From positions 1-32,186 of the forward strand of contig NZ_RBZY01000039.1 of NCBI RefSeq assembly GCF_004022425.1: a stretch of 32,186 bases of DNA, in the 5' to 3' direction. Positions within the stretch are counted from its first letter, which is position 1. Every line of letters begins with the position of its first letter. Source of the stretch: Microbacterium enclense. Lineage in GTDB: Bacteria; Actinomycetota; Actinomycetes; Actinomycetales; Microbacteriaceae. Position numbers and translations under genes: made by a program. The notes below the pieces were generated by a model that saw nothing but the letters and a program-made list of their open reading frames with translations, was not told the origin of the DNA and did no database searches. Positions 15,028 through 23,225 of the stretch are shown here, one piece after another.

Positions 15028-16473
15028 ATGTCTACGCACTATCGCCATCTGATCCGCGGCCGGTGGGGTGACCCCGGTGAGGCGACCCCCAACGTGAACC
15101 CCTCCGACCTGGACGACACCATCGGTTACGCGCCCGCTGCCGACGAAGAGACCGTGCAAGAGGCCGTCGCCGCCGCAGCCGATGCCGCGCCTTCCTGGTC
15201 GGCCACGACCCCCGAAGCGCGCGCCGACGTCCTGGACTCCGCGGCGGCCGAGGTGCGATCGCGACAAGCGGAGCTCGGTGGATTGCTTGCCCGTGAAGAG
15301 GGCAAGCCCATCGCCGAAGCCACGGCAGAGGTGGGACGTGCCGCCCATCTGCTGCGATTCTTCGCGGGCGAGGCGCTCCGCGTCGGCGGCGACCTGGTGC
15401 CCTCGGTGCGTTCCGGCATGACCGTCGAGGTGACGCGCGAACCGGTGGGCGTGGTCGGCGTGATCACGCCGTGGAACTTCCCGATCGCCATCCCGACCTG
15501 GAAGATCGCGCCCGCGCTCGCCTGGGGCAACACGGTTGTGTTCAAACCCGCCGAGAACACCCCGGGTATGGCTGGCGAACTCGTCGACATCCTGCATCGC
15601 GCCGGGCTGCCGGACGGCGCGCTCAACCTCGTCTACGGAACAGGGGCGGTCGTCGGCCGCGCTCTGGCCGAGTCGCCGCGGGTCGACGCTCTCACCTTCA
15701 CCGGGAGCGTCGGGGTGGGGCGCGGCGTCGTGGCCCAAGCCGCGGCCGCGGGAACGCGCGTGCAGGCCGAGATGGGCGGGAAGAACCCGATGGTCGTGCT
15801 CGACGATGCCGATCTCGATCTCGCCATCGAGGCGTGTGCGAACGGCGCCTACTTTTCGACCGGGCAGCGGTGTACAGCCTCCTCGCGACTCATCGTGACC
15901 CGCGGCATCCACGATCGATTCGTTGAGGGCCTGCTCGCGCGCATGCGGGGCATGCGCGTCGGGCACGCGCTCGACCCTCGGACGGTGGTCGGCCCGGTCG
16001 TCGATGCGCGTCAACTCGAGCAGGACGAGAGGTACCTCCGAGTCGCCGCGGAAGAGGGAGGCGAGGTCATCGGTGGGCATCGCGTGGAGAGGGACACGCG
16101 CGGATATTTCCTCTCGCCCGCCCTCGTCGTCGGGACGGACAATGCCATGCGCATCAACCGGGAGGAGGTCTTCGGACCGGTCGCCTCGGTCATCGAGGTC
16201 GCGGATTACGACGAAGCGCTTCACGTCGCGAACGACACGGATTTCGGTCTCTCCGCGGGCATCTGCACAGGATCTCTCGCCGCGGCAAAGGACTTCACCC
16301 GCGCGGCACGCGCCGGGATGGTGATGGTGAACGCTCCGACCGCCGGTGTCGACTACCACGTCCCTTTCGGTGGAATGAAGGGGTCGAGCTACGGGCCGAA
16401 GGAGCAGGGTTCGCACGCCCGGGAGTTCTTCTCCTTCGTGAAGACCGCCTACGTCAACCCGGGCAGACCGTAG
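15028..16473 (+). CDS. Aldehyde dehydrogenase, 2-oxoglutarate semialdehyde dehydrogenase-like
   Basis: This 481-residue NAD(P)-dependent dehydrogenase has N150 (TPWNFPIA), K173 (VFKPAE), FTGSVG (224-229), the general base E248 (EMGGKNPM) and the catalytic cysteine C282 (GQRCTASSR). Several stretches (NPSDLDDTIG near 24-33, FFAGEALRVGGDLVPSVRSG, NAPTAGVDYHVPFGGMKGSSYGPKEQG) match the subgroup that oxidises 2-oxoglutarate semialdehyde to 2-oxoglutarate at the end of pentose and hexarate oxidation routes. Succinate semialdehyde dehydrogenase is the main alternative. AGAGGA lies just before the ATG. It is the last gene of the island, with 78 bases to the next start. Confidence 0.92.
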   Translation: MSTHYRHLIRGRWGDPGEATPNVNPSDLDDTIGYAPAADEETVQEAVAAAADAAPSWSATTPEARADVLDSAAAEVRSRQAELGGLLAREEGKPIAEATAEVGRAAHLLRFFAGEALRVGGDLVPSVRSGMTVEVTREPVGVVGVITPWNFPIAIPTWKIAPALAWGNTVVFKPAENTPGMAGELVDILHRAGLPDGALNLVYGTGAVVGRALAESPRVDALTFTGSVGVGRGVVAQAAAAGTRVQAEMGGKNPMVVLDDADLDLAIEACANGAYFSTGQRCTASSRLIVTRGIHDRFVEGLLARMRGMRVGHALDPRTVVGPVVDARQLEQDERYLRVAAEEGGEVIGGHRVERDTRGYFLSPALVVGTDNAMRINREEVFGPVASVIEVADYDEALHVANDTDFGLSAGICTGSLAAAKDFTRAARAGMVMVNAPTAGVDYHVPFGGMKGSSYGPKEQGSHAREFFSFVKTAYVNPGRP

Positions 16474-16517
16474 CCGGTGCAGGGCGCCGCCCGACTCGTC
16501 CGACGCCGGCGACACCC

Positions 16518-16523
16518 TAGGGT
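16518..16523 (+). promoter_or_regulatory. -10 box TAGGGT before the phosphoribosyltransferase gene
   Basis: TAGGGT lies 28 bases upstream of the GTG at 16552, in the first gap after the catabolic island. It suggests that the phosphoribosyltransferase/ung pair has its own promoter and is not part of the island. A GAGAGGGG RBS lies between the box and the start. Confidence 0.4.
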
Positions 16524-16551
16524 GAAAGGCACGAGACGAGAGGGGATCCGC

Positions 16552-17046
16552 GTGGCGGAGACGACCGACGAGCGCGAGCGACTGACCTGGGACGACTTCG
16601 GGGCCGCGACCCGCGACATCTCCCGCGCGATCGTCGCCGACGGGTTCCACCCCGAGGTGGTCGTCGCGATCGCCCGCGGCGGGCTGCTGCCGGGCGGCGC
16701 GATCGCCTACGGGCTCGGCGTGAAGAACTGCGGAGCGCTGAACGTGGAGTTCTACACGGGCGTCGGCACGGTGCTGGATGCCCCCGAGGTGCTGCCGCCC
16801 GCGCTGGACCTGTCGTACCTCGAGGGGCGGCGCGTGCTGCTCGTCGACGATGTCGCCGACAGCGGCCGGACTCTGGACCTCGCCGTGAAGCTGCTCGACC
16901 GCCATGGCGCCGAGGCCCGTTCGGCCGTCATCTACACGAAGCCGACCACCGTGATCGTCCCCGACTACTCGTGGAAGGACACGTCGCTGTGGATCGACTT
17001 CCCGTGGTCCCACCAGGGGTCGGTCCGCGAGGAAGACGCCGCGTGA
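16552..17046 (+). CDS. Purine-type phosphoribosyltransferase
   Basis: This 164-residue protein has a type I phosphoribosyltransferase fold. The PRPP-binding loop is [13 protein letters not shown] (95-107), the pyrophosphate-side segment is IARGGLLPG (40-48), and WIDFPW (147-152) resembles the WxxFPWE ending of xanthine-guanine phosphoribosyltransferases. It should salvage a purine base using PRPP in the cytosol; the exact base is not certain. The start is set at GTG 16552 because GAGAGGGG precedes it and the 25 extra residues from the in-frame GTG at 16477 are arginine-rich and unlike the family. Its stop overlaps the start of ung by four bases. Confidence 0.85.
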   Translation: MAETTDERERLTWDDFGAATRDISRAIVADGFHPEVVVAIARGGLLPGGAIAYGLGVKNCGALNVEFYTGVGTVLDAPEVLPPALDLSYLEGRRVLLVDDVADSGRTLDLAVKLLDRHGAEARSAVIYTKPTTVIVPDYSWKDTSLWIDFPWSHQGSVREEDAA

Positions 17047-17729
17047 CCGGAAGGTCGCTCGCAGGTCTCGCCGACGCGGGGCTGATCGACGCCTCGTGGG
17101 TGGAGCCGTTGACCCCCGTCGCGGAGGACATCGCTCGGATCGGCGAGAGACTGCGGAGCGAGGGCACGGCCTACTTGCCCGCCGGCGACCTCGTTCTGCG
17201 CGCCTTCCGCACCCCGGTCGATGCCGTGCGGGTCCTCATCGTGGGCCAGGACCCCTACCCGACGCCGGGCCACCCGATCGGCCTCTCCTTCGCCGTGGAC
17301 CCGCACGTGCGGCCGCTCCCGCGGAGCCTGTCGAACATCTACCGCGAGCTGTCGGACGACCTCGGCATCGCTCCCGCGCCGCACGGAGACCTCTCGGCCT
17401 GGTCGGAGCAGGGCGTCATGCTGCTGAACAGGGTGCTGACCGTCGCTCCGGGCACCCCCGCCTCGCACCGCGGCTGGGGCTGGGAACGCGTCACCGAACA
17501 CGCGATCCGCAGCCTCGTCGCGCGGAACGCCCCCCTGGTCGCGGTGCTGTGGGGGAAGGATGCCGCGGGCCTCGCCCCCCTGCTCGGCGACACCGCGATC
17601 GTGGCATCCGCGCACCCCTCCCCGCTGTCGGCGAGCCGCGGGTTCTTCGGCTCGCGCCCCTTCTCACGGGTCAACGCTCTGCTCGCGGAGCAGGGTGCGG
17701 CGCCCGTCGACTGGCGACTCCCCGGCTGA
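17043..17729 (+). CDS. ung: Uracil-DNA glycosylase, family 1
   Basis: This 228-residue base-excision repair enzyme removes uracil from DNA. The water-activating loop is GQDPYP with D70, the Ser-Pro-rich region [13 protein letters not shown] is at 91-103, LLNRVLTV at 127-134, and the leucine/[13 protein letters not shown] loop at 191-203 holds the catalytic H191. The length is normal for the family. It starts at GTG 17043, overlapping the phosphoribosyltransferase stop (GTGA), so translation is coupled. Two short stem-loops follow the coding end (17722-17734 and 17741-17753). Confidence 0.96.
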   Translation: MTGRSLAGLADAGLIDASWVEPLTPVAEDIARIGERLRSEGTAYLPAGDLVLRAFRTPVDAVRVLIVGQDPYPTPGHPIGLSFAVDPHVRPLPRSLSNIYRELSDDLGIAPAPHGDLSAWSEQGVMLLNRVLTVAPGTPASHRGWGWERVTEHAIRSLVARNAPLVAVLWGKDAAGLAPLLGDTAIVASAHPSPLSASRGFFGSRPFSRVNALLAEQGAAPVDWRLPG

Positions 17730-17753
17730 GCCGGACGCACGCCGGAAACCGGC
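17722..17753 (+). other. Two short stem-loops after ung
   Basis: CCGGC-TGA-GCCGG (17722-17734, the stop codon in the loop) and GCCGG-AAA-CCGGC (17741-17753) are tandem 5-bp perfect stems. Neither has a T-run. They might weaken read-through from ung into the acetyltransferase gene, which has its own -10 box. Confidence 0.3.
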
Positions 17754-17760
17754 CTCACCG

Positions 17761-17766
17761 TAGAGT
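17761..17766 (+). promoter_or_regulatory. -10 box TAGAGT of a leaderless acetyltransferase transcript
   Basis: TAGAGT is followed by seven bases and the GTG at 17774. This spacing is that of leaderless actinobacterial genes and supports GTG 17774 as the start. Confidence 0.5.
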
Positions 17767-17773
17767 GGCCTGC

Positions 17774-18385
17774 GTGTTGGAAGAGGAGTACGAGAAGAGC
17801 CGTCGGCGGTTGCCGATGCACCTGCGTCGCACGCCCGAACCCGAGCGGCCGTTCTCGTATGAGATCCGTCCGGCGACCGAGAGCGACATCCCGGACATCC
17901 GTGAGATCTACAACTACTACGTGCGCAACTCGGTCGTGACGTTCGACGAGAAGGCCTGGTCGGTCGGGAAGTGGCGGGAGAAGTTCGCCACGCTGCAGAA
18001 GCTCGAGCTGCCGTTCCTCGTCGCGCAGGCACCGAGCGGTCAGATCCTCGGGTATGCGCTCGTGCAGCCGTGGCAGTCGAAGTCGGCCTACCGCTACACC
18101 GTCGAGAACTCGATCTACCTGGGCCAGGCGGCGGCGGGCAAGGGCCTCGGCCGTGCGCTCCTGGAGGCGCTCATCGACGCGTGCGCCGAGAAAGGCATCC
18201 GCGAGATGGTCGCGGCCATCAGCGACAAGGGCGCGGATGCCTCAATCGCGCTGCACGAGAAGCTGGGCTTCACCGAGGTCGGCCGCATGGGCCGGGTGGG
18301 GTTCAAGTTCGGTCGGTGGCTGGGCGTGGTGTACCTGCAGAAGAGCATCCCGTCCAAGAAGAAGCGTCGGAAGCTGTTCGGCTGA
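17774..18385 (+). CDS. GNAT acetyltransferase, phosphinothricin/methionine-sulfoximine acetyltransferase-like
   Basis: This 203-residue protein carries a GNAT domain from about residue 29 to 192. The pattern EIRPATESDIPDIREIYNYYV, a YRYTVENSIYL strand, the acetyl-CoA pyrophosphate loop AAAGKGLGRALLEALI (119-134), and SIALHEKLGFTEVGRMGRVGFKFGRW match phosphinothricin N-acetyltransferase and its MddA relatives, which acetylate amino-acid analogues. An unusual 28-residue charged N-terminal extension and a lysine-rich tail (SKKKRRKLFG) flank the domain. An internal ATG at 17816 is possible, but the -10 box fits GTG 17774. The substrate is inferred from the family only. Confidence 0.85.
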   Translation: MLEEEYEKSRRRLPMHLRRTPEPERPFSYEIRPATESDIPDIREIYNYYVRNSVVTFDEKAWSVGKWREKFATLQKLELPFLVAQAPSGQILGYALVQPWQSKSAYRYTVENSIYLGQAAAGKGLGRALLEALIDACAEKGIREMVAAISDKGADASIALHEKLGFTEVGRMGRVGFKFGRWLGVVYLQKSIPSKKKRRKLFG

Positions 18386-18394
18386 GAGGGTGGG

Positions 18395-18721
18395 TCAGCG
18401 CCCGCCCTGCTGTGGCGTCGCCGCCCGGCGCACCTCGTCGACGAGCGTTCGCCACGGTCCTTGGACCTGCCCGTCGCTCAGACGCGCGCGATGCACGGCG
18501 GTGTCGCCCTCGATGACCTCGATACGCCACTGGTAGCGGTCCGCGCCGGGGGGAGCGGGCAGGGCGGCGTCCCACGGGCAGCTCTCGACGAGCGTGCGCC
18601 AGTGCGGCGCCCGCTCGGGCTCGGCCTCGGCCCGCCACTGCTTCGACAGACCCGCGAGGCCGCCGGAGCGCACGACGACGACGACGAAGACGTCGTCGTC
18701 CCTGGCCTCAGCTCGTGGCAT
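18395..18721 (-). CDS. Emfourin-like inhibitor of M4 metallopeptidases
   Basis: This 108-residue protein has no signal peptide or membrane segment. The pattern VVVVVRSGGLAGLSKQW (about 13-29), a central aromatic/acidic helix region and YQWRIEVIEG near 63-72 match the emfourin family, small proteins that inhibit protealysin-type M4 peptidases. The decisive support is position: the ATG at 18721 lies 11 bases before the stop of the M4 peptidase gene, giving a 14-base overlap and coupled translation. A longer frame reaching 18784 lies wholly within the peptidase gene and is not needed. The N-terminus DDDVFVVVVV is encoded by a GAC/GTC repeat. The inhibitor would keep the peptidase inactive in the cytoplasm. 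Confidence 0.82.
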   Translation of the reverse strand: MPRAEARDDDVFVVVVVRSGGLAGLSKQWRAEAEPERAPHWRTLVESCPWDAALPAPPGADRYQWRIEVIEGDTAVHRARLSDGQVQGPWRTLVDEVRRAATPQQGGR

Positions 18722-19766
18722 CCTCCGCGACGCCCACTCCGGCCCATGCGGCGCGGACGGCGTCGACCTCCTCCGACCTCTCACCGTACTCCGCCGCCGC
18801 GGCAGCGCGCGTGGCGGCGGCGAACGCCCCGAAATCGGCGGTGGGAGAGAGCAGGCCCTCCGTGAGCGTGCGGTACCAGATGAGGCCTGCGCGCTCCCAG
18901 GCGAAACCGCCCAGACGCGTTGCCGCGAGGAAGAAGGCGCGATTGGGGATGCCGGAGTTGATGTGTACCCCGCCGTTGTCGTCGGAGGTCTCGACGTAGT
19001 CGCGCAGGTGGCCGGGCTGCGGATCTCTCCCGAGCACGTCGTCGTCGTACGCGGTACCGGGCGCCGACATCGAGCGCAGCGCCGTTCCCTGCACCGCGTC
19101 GGCGAAGATGCCGGCGCCGACGAGCCACGTCGCCTCGTCGGCGCGCTGACCGCGCGCGTGCTGCTCGGCGAGGACTCCGAACACGTCGGAGAGCGACTCG
19201 TTGAGCGCCCCCGACTGTCCCTGGTACTCCAAGCCCCCGGCGGCCTCGGTGACGCCGTGCCCGAGCTCGTGCGCGATGACGCTCAGTGAGCGGGTGAACC
19301 CGGTGAAGACCTCGCCGTCGCCGTCGCCGAACACCATCCGCTCGCCGTTCCAGAACGCGTTGTCGTAGTCGTCGCCGAAGTGCACCGTCGCCAGGAGCGA
19401 CCCGCCCGCGCCGTCGATGCCGTCGCGCGCGAAGGCGTCCCAGAAGAAGTCGTACGACGCCCCGAGCCCGTCGTACGCCTCGTCGACGGACCGGTCGCCC
19501 GTGGGGCCGTCGTCCTCCGTGCGCACGCGGCGACCCGGGAGACGCTCGGTGTTGCCGGCATCGGAGACGATGCGGTCGGGTGCTGGCGCTGTTTCGGCGA
19601 CCAGCGCGCCGGCGTCGATGGAGAGTCGGAGGCGGGTGCGTGCCCGCCGTTCGGGCCGCGGCACGGCGAGGGTCTTGCGCGCCGCCGCGGCCGCGCGGGC
19701 GAGGCGCGGATCATCGGTGGACGCGAGCCGATCGAGCAGGAACGGGGGGACGATTCCGGGGGTCAT
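18708..19766 (-). CDS. M4-family metallopeptidase, protealysin type
   Basis: This 352-residue zinc peptidase has no signal peptide. The short propeptide (about 1-70) contains PPFLL at residues 7-11, the PPL-type motif that marks protealysin-like precursors. The catalytic domain has HELGH (166-170; zinc ligands H166 and H170, general base E167), the third ligand E190 in NESLSDVFG, and H268 in [22 protein letters not shown] near 298-306 is also conserved. Protealysins act inside the cell or leave it by unusual routes, which agrees with the absence of a signal. The gene is followed, with overlap, by an emfourin-like inhibitor gene. The ATG at 19766 has TAGCCT 6 bases upstream and appears leaderless. 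Confidence 0.94.
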   Translation of the reverse strand: MTPGIVPPFLLDRLASTDDPRLARAAAAARKTLAVPRPERRARTRLRLSIDAGALVAETAPAPDRIVSDAGNTERLPGRRVRTEDDGPTGDRSVDEAYDGLGASYDFFWDAFARDGIDGAGGSLLATVHFGDDYDNAFWNGERMVFGDGDGEVFTGFTRSLSVIAHELGHGVTEAAGGLEYQGQSGALNESLSDVFGVLAEQHARGQRADEATWLVGAGIFADAVQGTALRSMSAPGTAYDDDVLGRDPQPGHLRDYVETSDDNGGVHINSGIPNRAFFLAATRLGGFAWERAGLIWYRTLTEGLLSPTADFGAFAAATRAAAAAEYGERSEEVDAVRAAWAGVGVAEDATS

Positions 19767-19772
19767 GGGCCG

Positions 19773-19778
19773 AGGCTA
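19773..19778 (-). promoter_or_regulatory. -10 box TAGCCT before the M4 peptidase gene (leaderless)
   Basis: On the minus strand TAGCCT is followed by six bases (CGGCCC) and the ATG at 19766. The peptidase/inhibitor pair thus seems to be transcribed from its own promoter rather than from the upstream ABC operon. Confidence 0.5.
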
Positions 19779-19817
19779 ACGCGGGCCACCGACACGTTGC
19801 ATCCCTTGTGGAAAGGT

Positions 19818-20609
19818 CTATCGGGGGAGTGTCGGAACGGATGCCAGCAGCTGCCGCGTGTACGCCGCCTGCGGCTGGAGCAGCACCTTCTCGGTGGGGC
19901 CGTGCTCGACGACCCGCCCGTCCTTCATGACTACGACCTCGTCGCACACGTTCTGTACGACACCGATGTCGTGCGAGACGAGGACGAGGGTGAGGCCCTC
20001 CTCGGCCCGGAGGTCGGTGAGCAGGCGCAGGATCTGCGCGCGCACCGTCACGTCCAGGGCCGAGAGCGGCTCGTCGCCGATGAGGATCCGCGGCCGGTGC
20101 ACGATCGCGCGGGCCAGGGCGATGCGCTGGCGCTGACCGCCCGAGAACTGGTGGGGGAAGCGCTCGGCGGCGTCCGCGTCCAGACCGACCTGCCCGAGGA
20201 CCTCGCGCACGCGTGCCCTCCGGTCACCCTCGATGCCGAGCGCCCACAGGGGCTCGCCGACGATGCGGCCGACGCTCATCCGGGGATCCAGCGACGCATA
20301 CGGGTCCTGGAACACGATCCCCGTGCTCCGCCGCAGCCAATGCAGCGACCGGGCCGAGCCGCGCGCGTCCACGGGGCGCCCCTCGGCTTCGACGCCCCCC
20401 GCGGTCGGGGTGTCCAGGCCGAGCAGGAGTCGCACGAGCGTGGACTTGCCGGAGCCGGATTCGCCGATGATGCCGACGGCCGATCCTTCCCGCACCGAGA
20501 GGTCGACGTCGACGAGTCCCGCCGTCCGCTCGGCCCGACCGAACCCGCGTGTGCGGGGGGTGAGGTAGGTCCGCGACAGGCCGCGGGCGCGCAGGATCAC
20601 GTCGCTCAT
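19818..20609 (-). CDS. Peptide/nickel-type ABC importer ATPase (OppF/DppF-like)
   Basis: This 263-residue ATPase has Walker A GESGSGKS (49-56), Q-loop [11 protein letters not shown] (100-110), signature FSGGQRQR (155-162), Walker B ILIGDEP (175-181) and switch histidine in VSHDIGV. The [20 protein letters not shown] pattern is specific to OppF/DppF subunits. At 263 residues it lacks the C-terminal oligopeptide-type extension of most roughly 320-residue OppF proteins. The start [10 protein letters not shown] at 20609 is chosen because it overlaps the preceding stop (ATGA); an in-frame upstream extension would lie inside the other ATPase gene. It is the last gene of the operon. Confidence 0.93.
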   Translation of the reverse strand: MSDVILRARGLSRTYLTPRTRGFGRAERTAGLVDVDLSVREGSAVGIIGESGSGKSTLVRLLLGLDTPTAGGVEAEGRPVDARGSARSLHWLRRSTGIVFQDPYASLDPRMSVGRIVGEPLWALGIEGDRRARVREVLGQVGLDADAAERFPHQFSGGQRQRIALARAIVHRPRILIGDEPLSALDVTVRAQILRLLTDLRAEEGLTLVLVSHDIGVVQNVCDEVVVMKDGRVVEHGPTEKVLLQPQAAYTRQLLASVPTLPR

Positions 20610-21412
20610 GCGGTTCCCCTCCCGTCGTGCCCGATCTCGGGATGCCACAGCGTCGCGGTGGCATCCCGCAGCAGCGCCCTCGTTACCGGCGAGGACGGCG
20701 CCCGCAGCAGATCCGTCACCGCACCCTGCTCGACGATCCGGCCGTGCTCGAGGACGATCGCGTGCGTCGCGACCTGTGCGAGCACGGCGAGGTCGTGCGT
20801 GATGAAGACGAGGGACATTCCGGCATCCTGGACCAGCGAACGCAGGAGCGACAGGATGCCGGCCTGGATCGTCACGTCGAGCGCGGTGGTCGGTTCGTCG
20901 GCGATCAACAGCCGCGGTCGGCAGGCCAGGGCCATCGCGATCGCGACCCGCTGGCGCTGGCCTCCGGAGAGCTGATGGGGATAGCGCGACACGATCCGCG
21001 CGGGGTCGGGGAGGGCCACGCGTTCGGCCTCCGCGACGGCGCGCCGGAGAGCCTCGCGCCGCGAAACGCCCTCGTGGATGCGCACCGATTCGCCGATCTG
21101 ACGACCGATGGTCCGGATCGGGTTCAGCGCCGTCCGGGGCTCCTGGAAGACGATGCCGATGTCGTCGCCGCGCAGCTGCGCGAGTTCGCGATCGGGGAGA
21201 CCGAGGATCTCCCGGCCCCTCCAGCGGATGCTCCCCGTCGCGGTCGCGGCATCCGGGAGCAGCCCCAGCACCGCCAGGGCCGTGAGGGACTTCCCCGACC
21301 CCGATTCGCCGATGAGCCCGACGCGCGCACCGTCGGGCACCGTGAAGCTCGCACCGTCGACGACCGCGCGGCCGCCGATCTCGATGCGCAGGTTCTCGAC
21401 CTCGAGGCTCAC
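20606..21412 (-). CDS. Peptide/nickel-type ABC importer ATPase (OppD/DppD-like)
   Basis: This 268-residue ATPase has Walker A GESGSGKS (35-42), Q-loop [11 protein letters not shown] (89-99), signature LSGGQRQR (148-155), Walker [15 protein letters not shown] (168-181) and [11 protein letters not shown] as the switch region. [16 protein letters not shown] is the OppD/DppD hallmark. It is shorter than the usual 320-330 residues because the C-terminal extension is minimal. The start is GTG 21412, overlapping the permease stop by GTGA. A much longer frame extending to 22588 is only the reading frame continuing through the permease genes. It pairs with the OppF-like subunit as the two motor domains. 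Confidence 0.93.
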   Translation of the reverse strand: MSLEVENLRIEIGGRAVVDGASFTVPDGARVGLIGESGSGKSLTALAVLGLLPDAATATGSIRWRGREILGLPDRELAQLRGDDIGIVFQEPRTALNPIRTIGRQIGESVRIHEGVSRREALRRAVAEAERVALPDPARIVSRYPHQLSGGQRQRVAIAMALACRPRLLIADEPTTALDVTIQAGILSLLRSLVQDAGMSLVFITHDLAVLAQVATHAIVLEHGRIVEQGAVTDLLRAPSSPVTRALLRDATATLWHPEIGHDGRGTA

Positions 21413-22278
21413 GCGACCACCCCCGGCACGTGCGTGCGCGCCTGCGGGGTGCGCTGGGAGAGCGTCGGATCCGCGGCGTCGCGCAGGGCGTCGCCGAGGA
21501 GGTTGAGCCCCAGCACCGTGAGCGTGATGGCGAGCCCCGGCCACACGACCGCGAGGGGGTGGACCGAGATGTAGGCCTGCAGCTCGCTGAGGAGCACGCC
21601 CCACGACGGCTGCGTGATCGGGGCGCCGAAGCCCAGGTACGACAGGCCGGCCTCGGCCAGGACCGCCACCGCCATGCCCCACGACAGCTGGACGATGAAG
21701 ACCGGGGCGACGTTGGGGAGGAGGTGTCGGCCGAGGTTCTGCAGGGGCGTCAGACCGCTGGCGCGCCCCGCCACCACGAAATCGCTCTGCAGCACGCGCC
21801 GCAGTTCCGGTCGCGTCACGCGCGCGATGTTCACCCCGAACCCGATCCCGACCGACCAGATGACGACGGCGAGCGAGCCGCCCCAGACGGCGGTGATCAT
21901 CATGGCGATGATGAGCACCGGGAAGGCGACCAGGATGTCGACGAGCACCGCGACGCTCTCCCGCACCCACCGTGCAGTCAGCGCGCCGAGCGCGGCCAGG
22001 GCGAGACCGATGAGCGAGGCGACCACCCCCGCGCCAACGGCTACCACGACGGTCGTCCGGGCGCCCGCCATGAGCAGGCTCAGGATGTCGCGGCCATTGC
22101 CGTCGGTGCCGAGCAGGTGCGGCCACGACGGGCCGTTCCACCGTGCGCGGGCATCGACGCTCGCGGGGTCGAACGGCGTCCACACCAGCGACACGAGCGC
22201 CGTGAGCGCGATGACGGCGACGACGAGGATGCCGAAGCGTCCCGTGCCGCCGGCCCATAGCCGACGCGCCGTGCTCAC
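21409..22278 (-). CDS. Peptide/nickel-type ABC importer permease (DppC/OppC-like)
   Basis: This 289-residue membrane protein has an N-terminal helix (about 15-33), the periplasmic-type segment HLLGTDGNGRDILSLLMAGARTT (54-76) typical of DppC, and the ATPase-contact loop DFVVAGRASGLTPLQNLGRHLLPN (about 166-189). SYLGFGAPITQPSWGVLL near 217-234 is a strong DppC marker. The start is GTG 22278, overlapping the DppB-like stop (GTGA). It forms the second half of the membrane channel. Confidence 0.93.
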   Translation of the reverse strand: MSTARRLWAGGTGRFGILVVAVIALTALVSLVWTPFDPASVDARARWNGPSWPHLLGTDGNGRDILSLLMAGARTTVVVAVGAGVVASLIGLALAALGALTARWVRESVAVLVDILVAFPVLIIAMMITAVWGGSLAVVIWSVGIGFGVNIARVTRPELRRVLQSDFVVAGRASGLTPLQNLGRHLLPNVAPVFIVQLSWGMAVAVLAEAGLSYLGFGAPITQPSWGVLLSELQAYISVHPLAVVWPGLAITLTVLGLNLLGDALRDAADPTLSQRTPQARTHVPGVVA

Positions 22279-23225
22279 GAGGCCTCCCTCTGCCGGGGGT
22301 CGAGAAGGCGGTGCACGAGATCGATGACGAAGCCGACGATGAGGACGAACCCCGTGAGCGCCAGGAGTTCCCCCTGCACCTTGGGCAGGTCACGGGCGGA
22401 CACGTCGGCGACGAGCATCCGACCGATCCCGGGGAGGGTGAACAGCTGCTCGATGACGACCGCTCCGACGATGATGCCGGCGATCTGCAGCCCCAGGACG
22501 GTGACGACCGAGAGGCCCACGTTGGGCAGCCCGTGCGAGAGCAGCGCGCGTGTGCGCGTGAGGCCCTTCGCCGCTGCGGTCCGGACATAGTCCTGCCCCA
22601 TCGCCTGCAGCGTGGCGCTGCGGACGAAGCGCATCAGCATGGCCCCTTCGACGATCCCGATGGTCAGGGCGGGGAGGATCAGGGCCCTGACCGCCGCGAC
22701 CGGGTCGTTCCAGCCCGCGCGGGGGAACCCCTGCGGCGGCAACCAGCCCAGCCACACCGCGAACACGACGACGAGCATCATGCCCGCCCACACCACGGGC
22801 ACGGCGGCAAGGGTCTGCGCCCCGACACTGAGCGCGGCGCCGTCGGCGCGGCCGCGCCGGAGGGCGGACAGCACGCCGAGCGGAAGCCCCACCGCGAGGG
22901 CGACGGTGAGGGACATCGCGGCGAGAGGAACCGTGACCCGCGCCTTGTCGGCCAGTTCGGCGCTCACCGACACGCCCGTGACGAGCGAGGTGCCGAGGTC
23001 GCCCCGCAGGACGCCGCCGATCCAATCGACGTACTGCTGCCACGGGGGCGCGGTGAGTCCCAGGCTCTCGCGCAACGCGGCGATCTGTGCGGGCGTGGCC
23101 TGCGTCCCGCCGATGAGCAGGGCGACGTCGCCGGGCAGCACGCGAAGGGCGGCGAAGATCAGCACGCTCGACACGGCCAGGCCCAGAACGAGCAGGCCCA
23201 GCCGTGTCAGCGTGTATCGGATCAC
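22275..23225 (-). CDS. Peptide/nickel-type ABC importer permease (DppB/OppB-like)
   Basis: This 316-residue membrane protein begins with a first helix RYTLTRLGLLVLGLAVSSVLIFAALRVLPGD, the standard DppB N-terminus. It has GDLGTSLVTG near 92-101 and the ATPase-contact loop GQDYVRTAAAKGLTRTRALLSHGLPN (about 212-237), followed by EQLFTLPGIGRMLVADV. The start is GTG 23225, chosen because it overlaps the binding-protein stop (GTGA) and gives the usual family N-terminus. It is the first permease of the operon. Confidence 0.93.
   Translation of the reverse strand: MIRYTLTRLGLLVLGLAVSSVLIFAALRVLPGDVALLIGGTQATPAQIAALRESLGLTAPPWQQYVDWIGGVLRGDLGTSLVTGVSVSAELADKARVTVPLAAMSLTVALAVGLPLGVLSALRRGRADGAALSVGAQTLAAVPVVWAGMMLVVVFAVWLGWLPPQGFPRAGWNDPVAAVRALILPALTIGIVEGAMLMRFVRSATLQAMGQDYVRTAAAKGLTRTRALLSHGLPNVGLSVVTVLGLQIAGIIVGAVVIEQLFTLPGIGRMLVADVSARDLPKVQGELLALTGFVLIVGFVIDLVHRLLDPRQREAS

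Noticed and set aside
14905..17013. Long minus-strand frame of about 700 codons opposite the aldehyde dehydrogenase
   Set aside because: It is the complement of two well-supported plus-strand genes and has no recognisable domain.
18722..18784. Upstream extension of the emfourin-like gene
   Set aside because: It lies inside the M4 peptidase gene, and the ATG at 18721 gives the normal family length and a coupled start.
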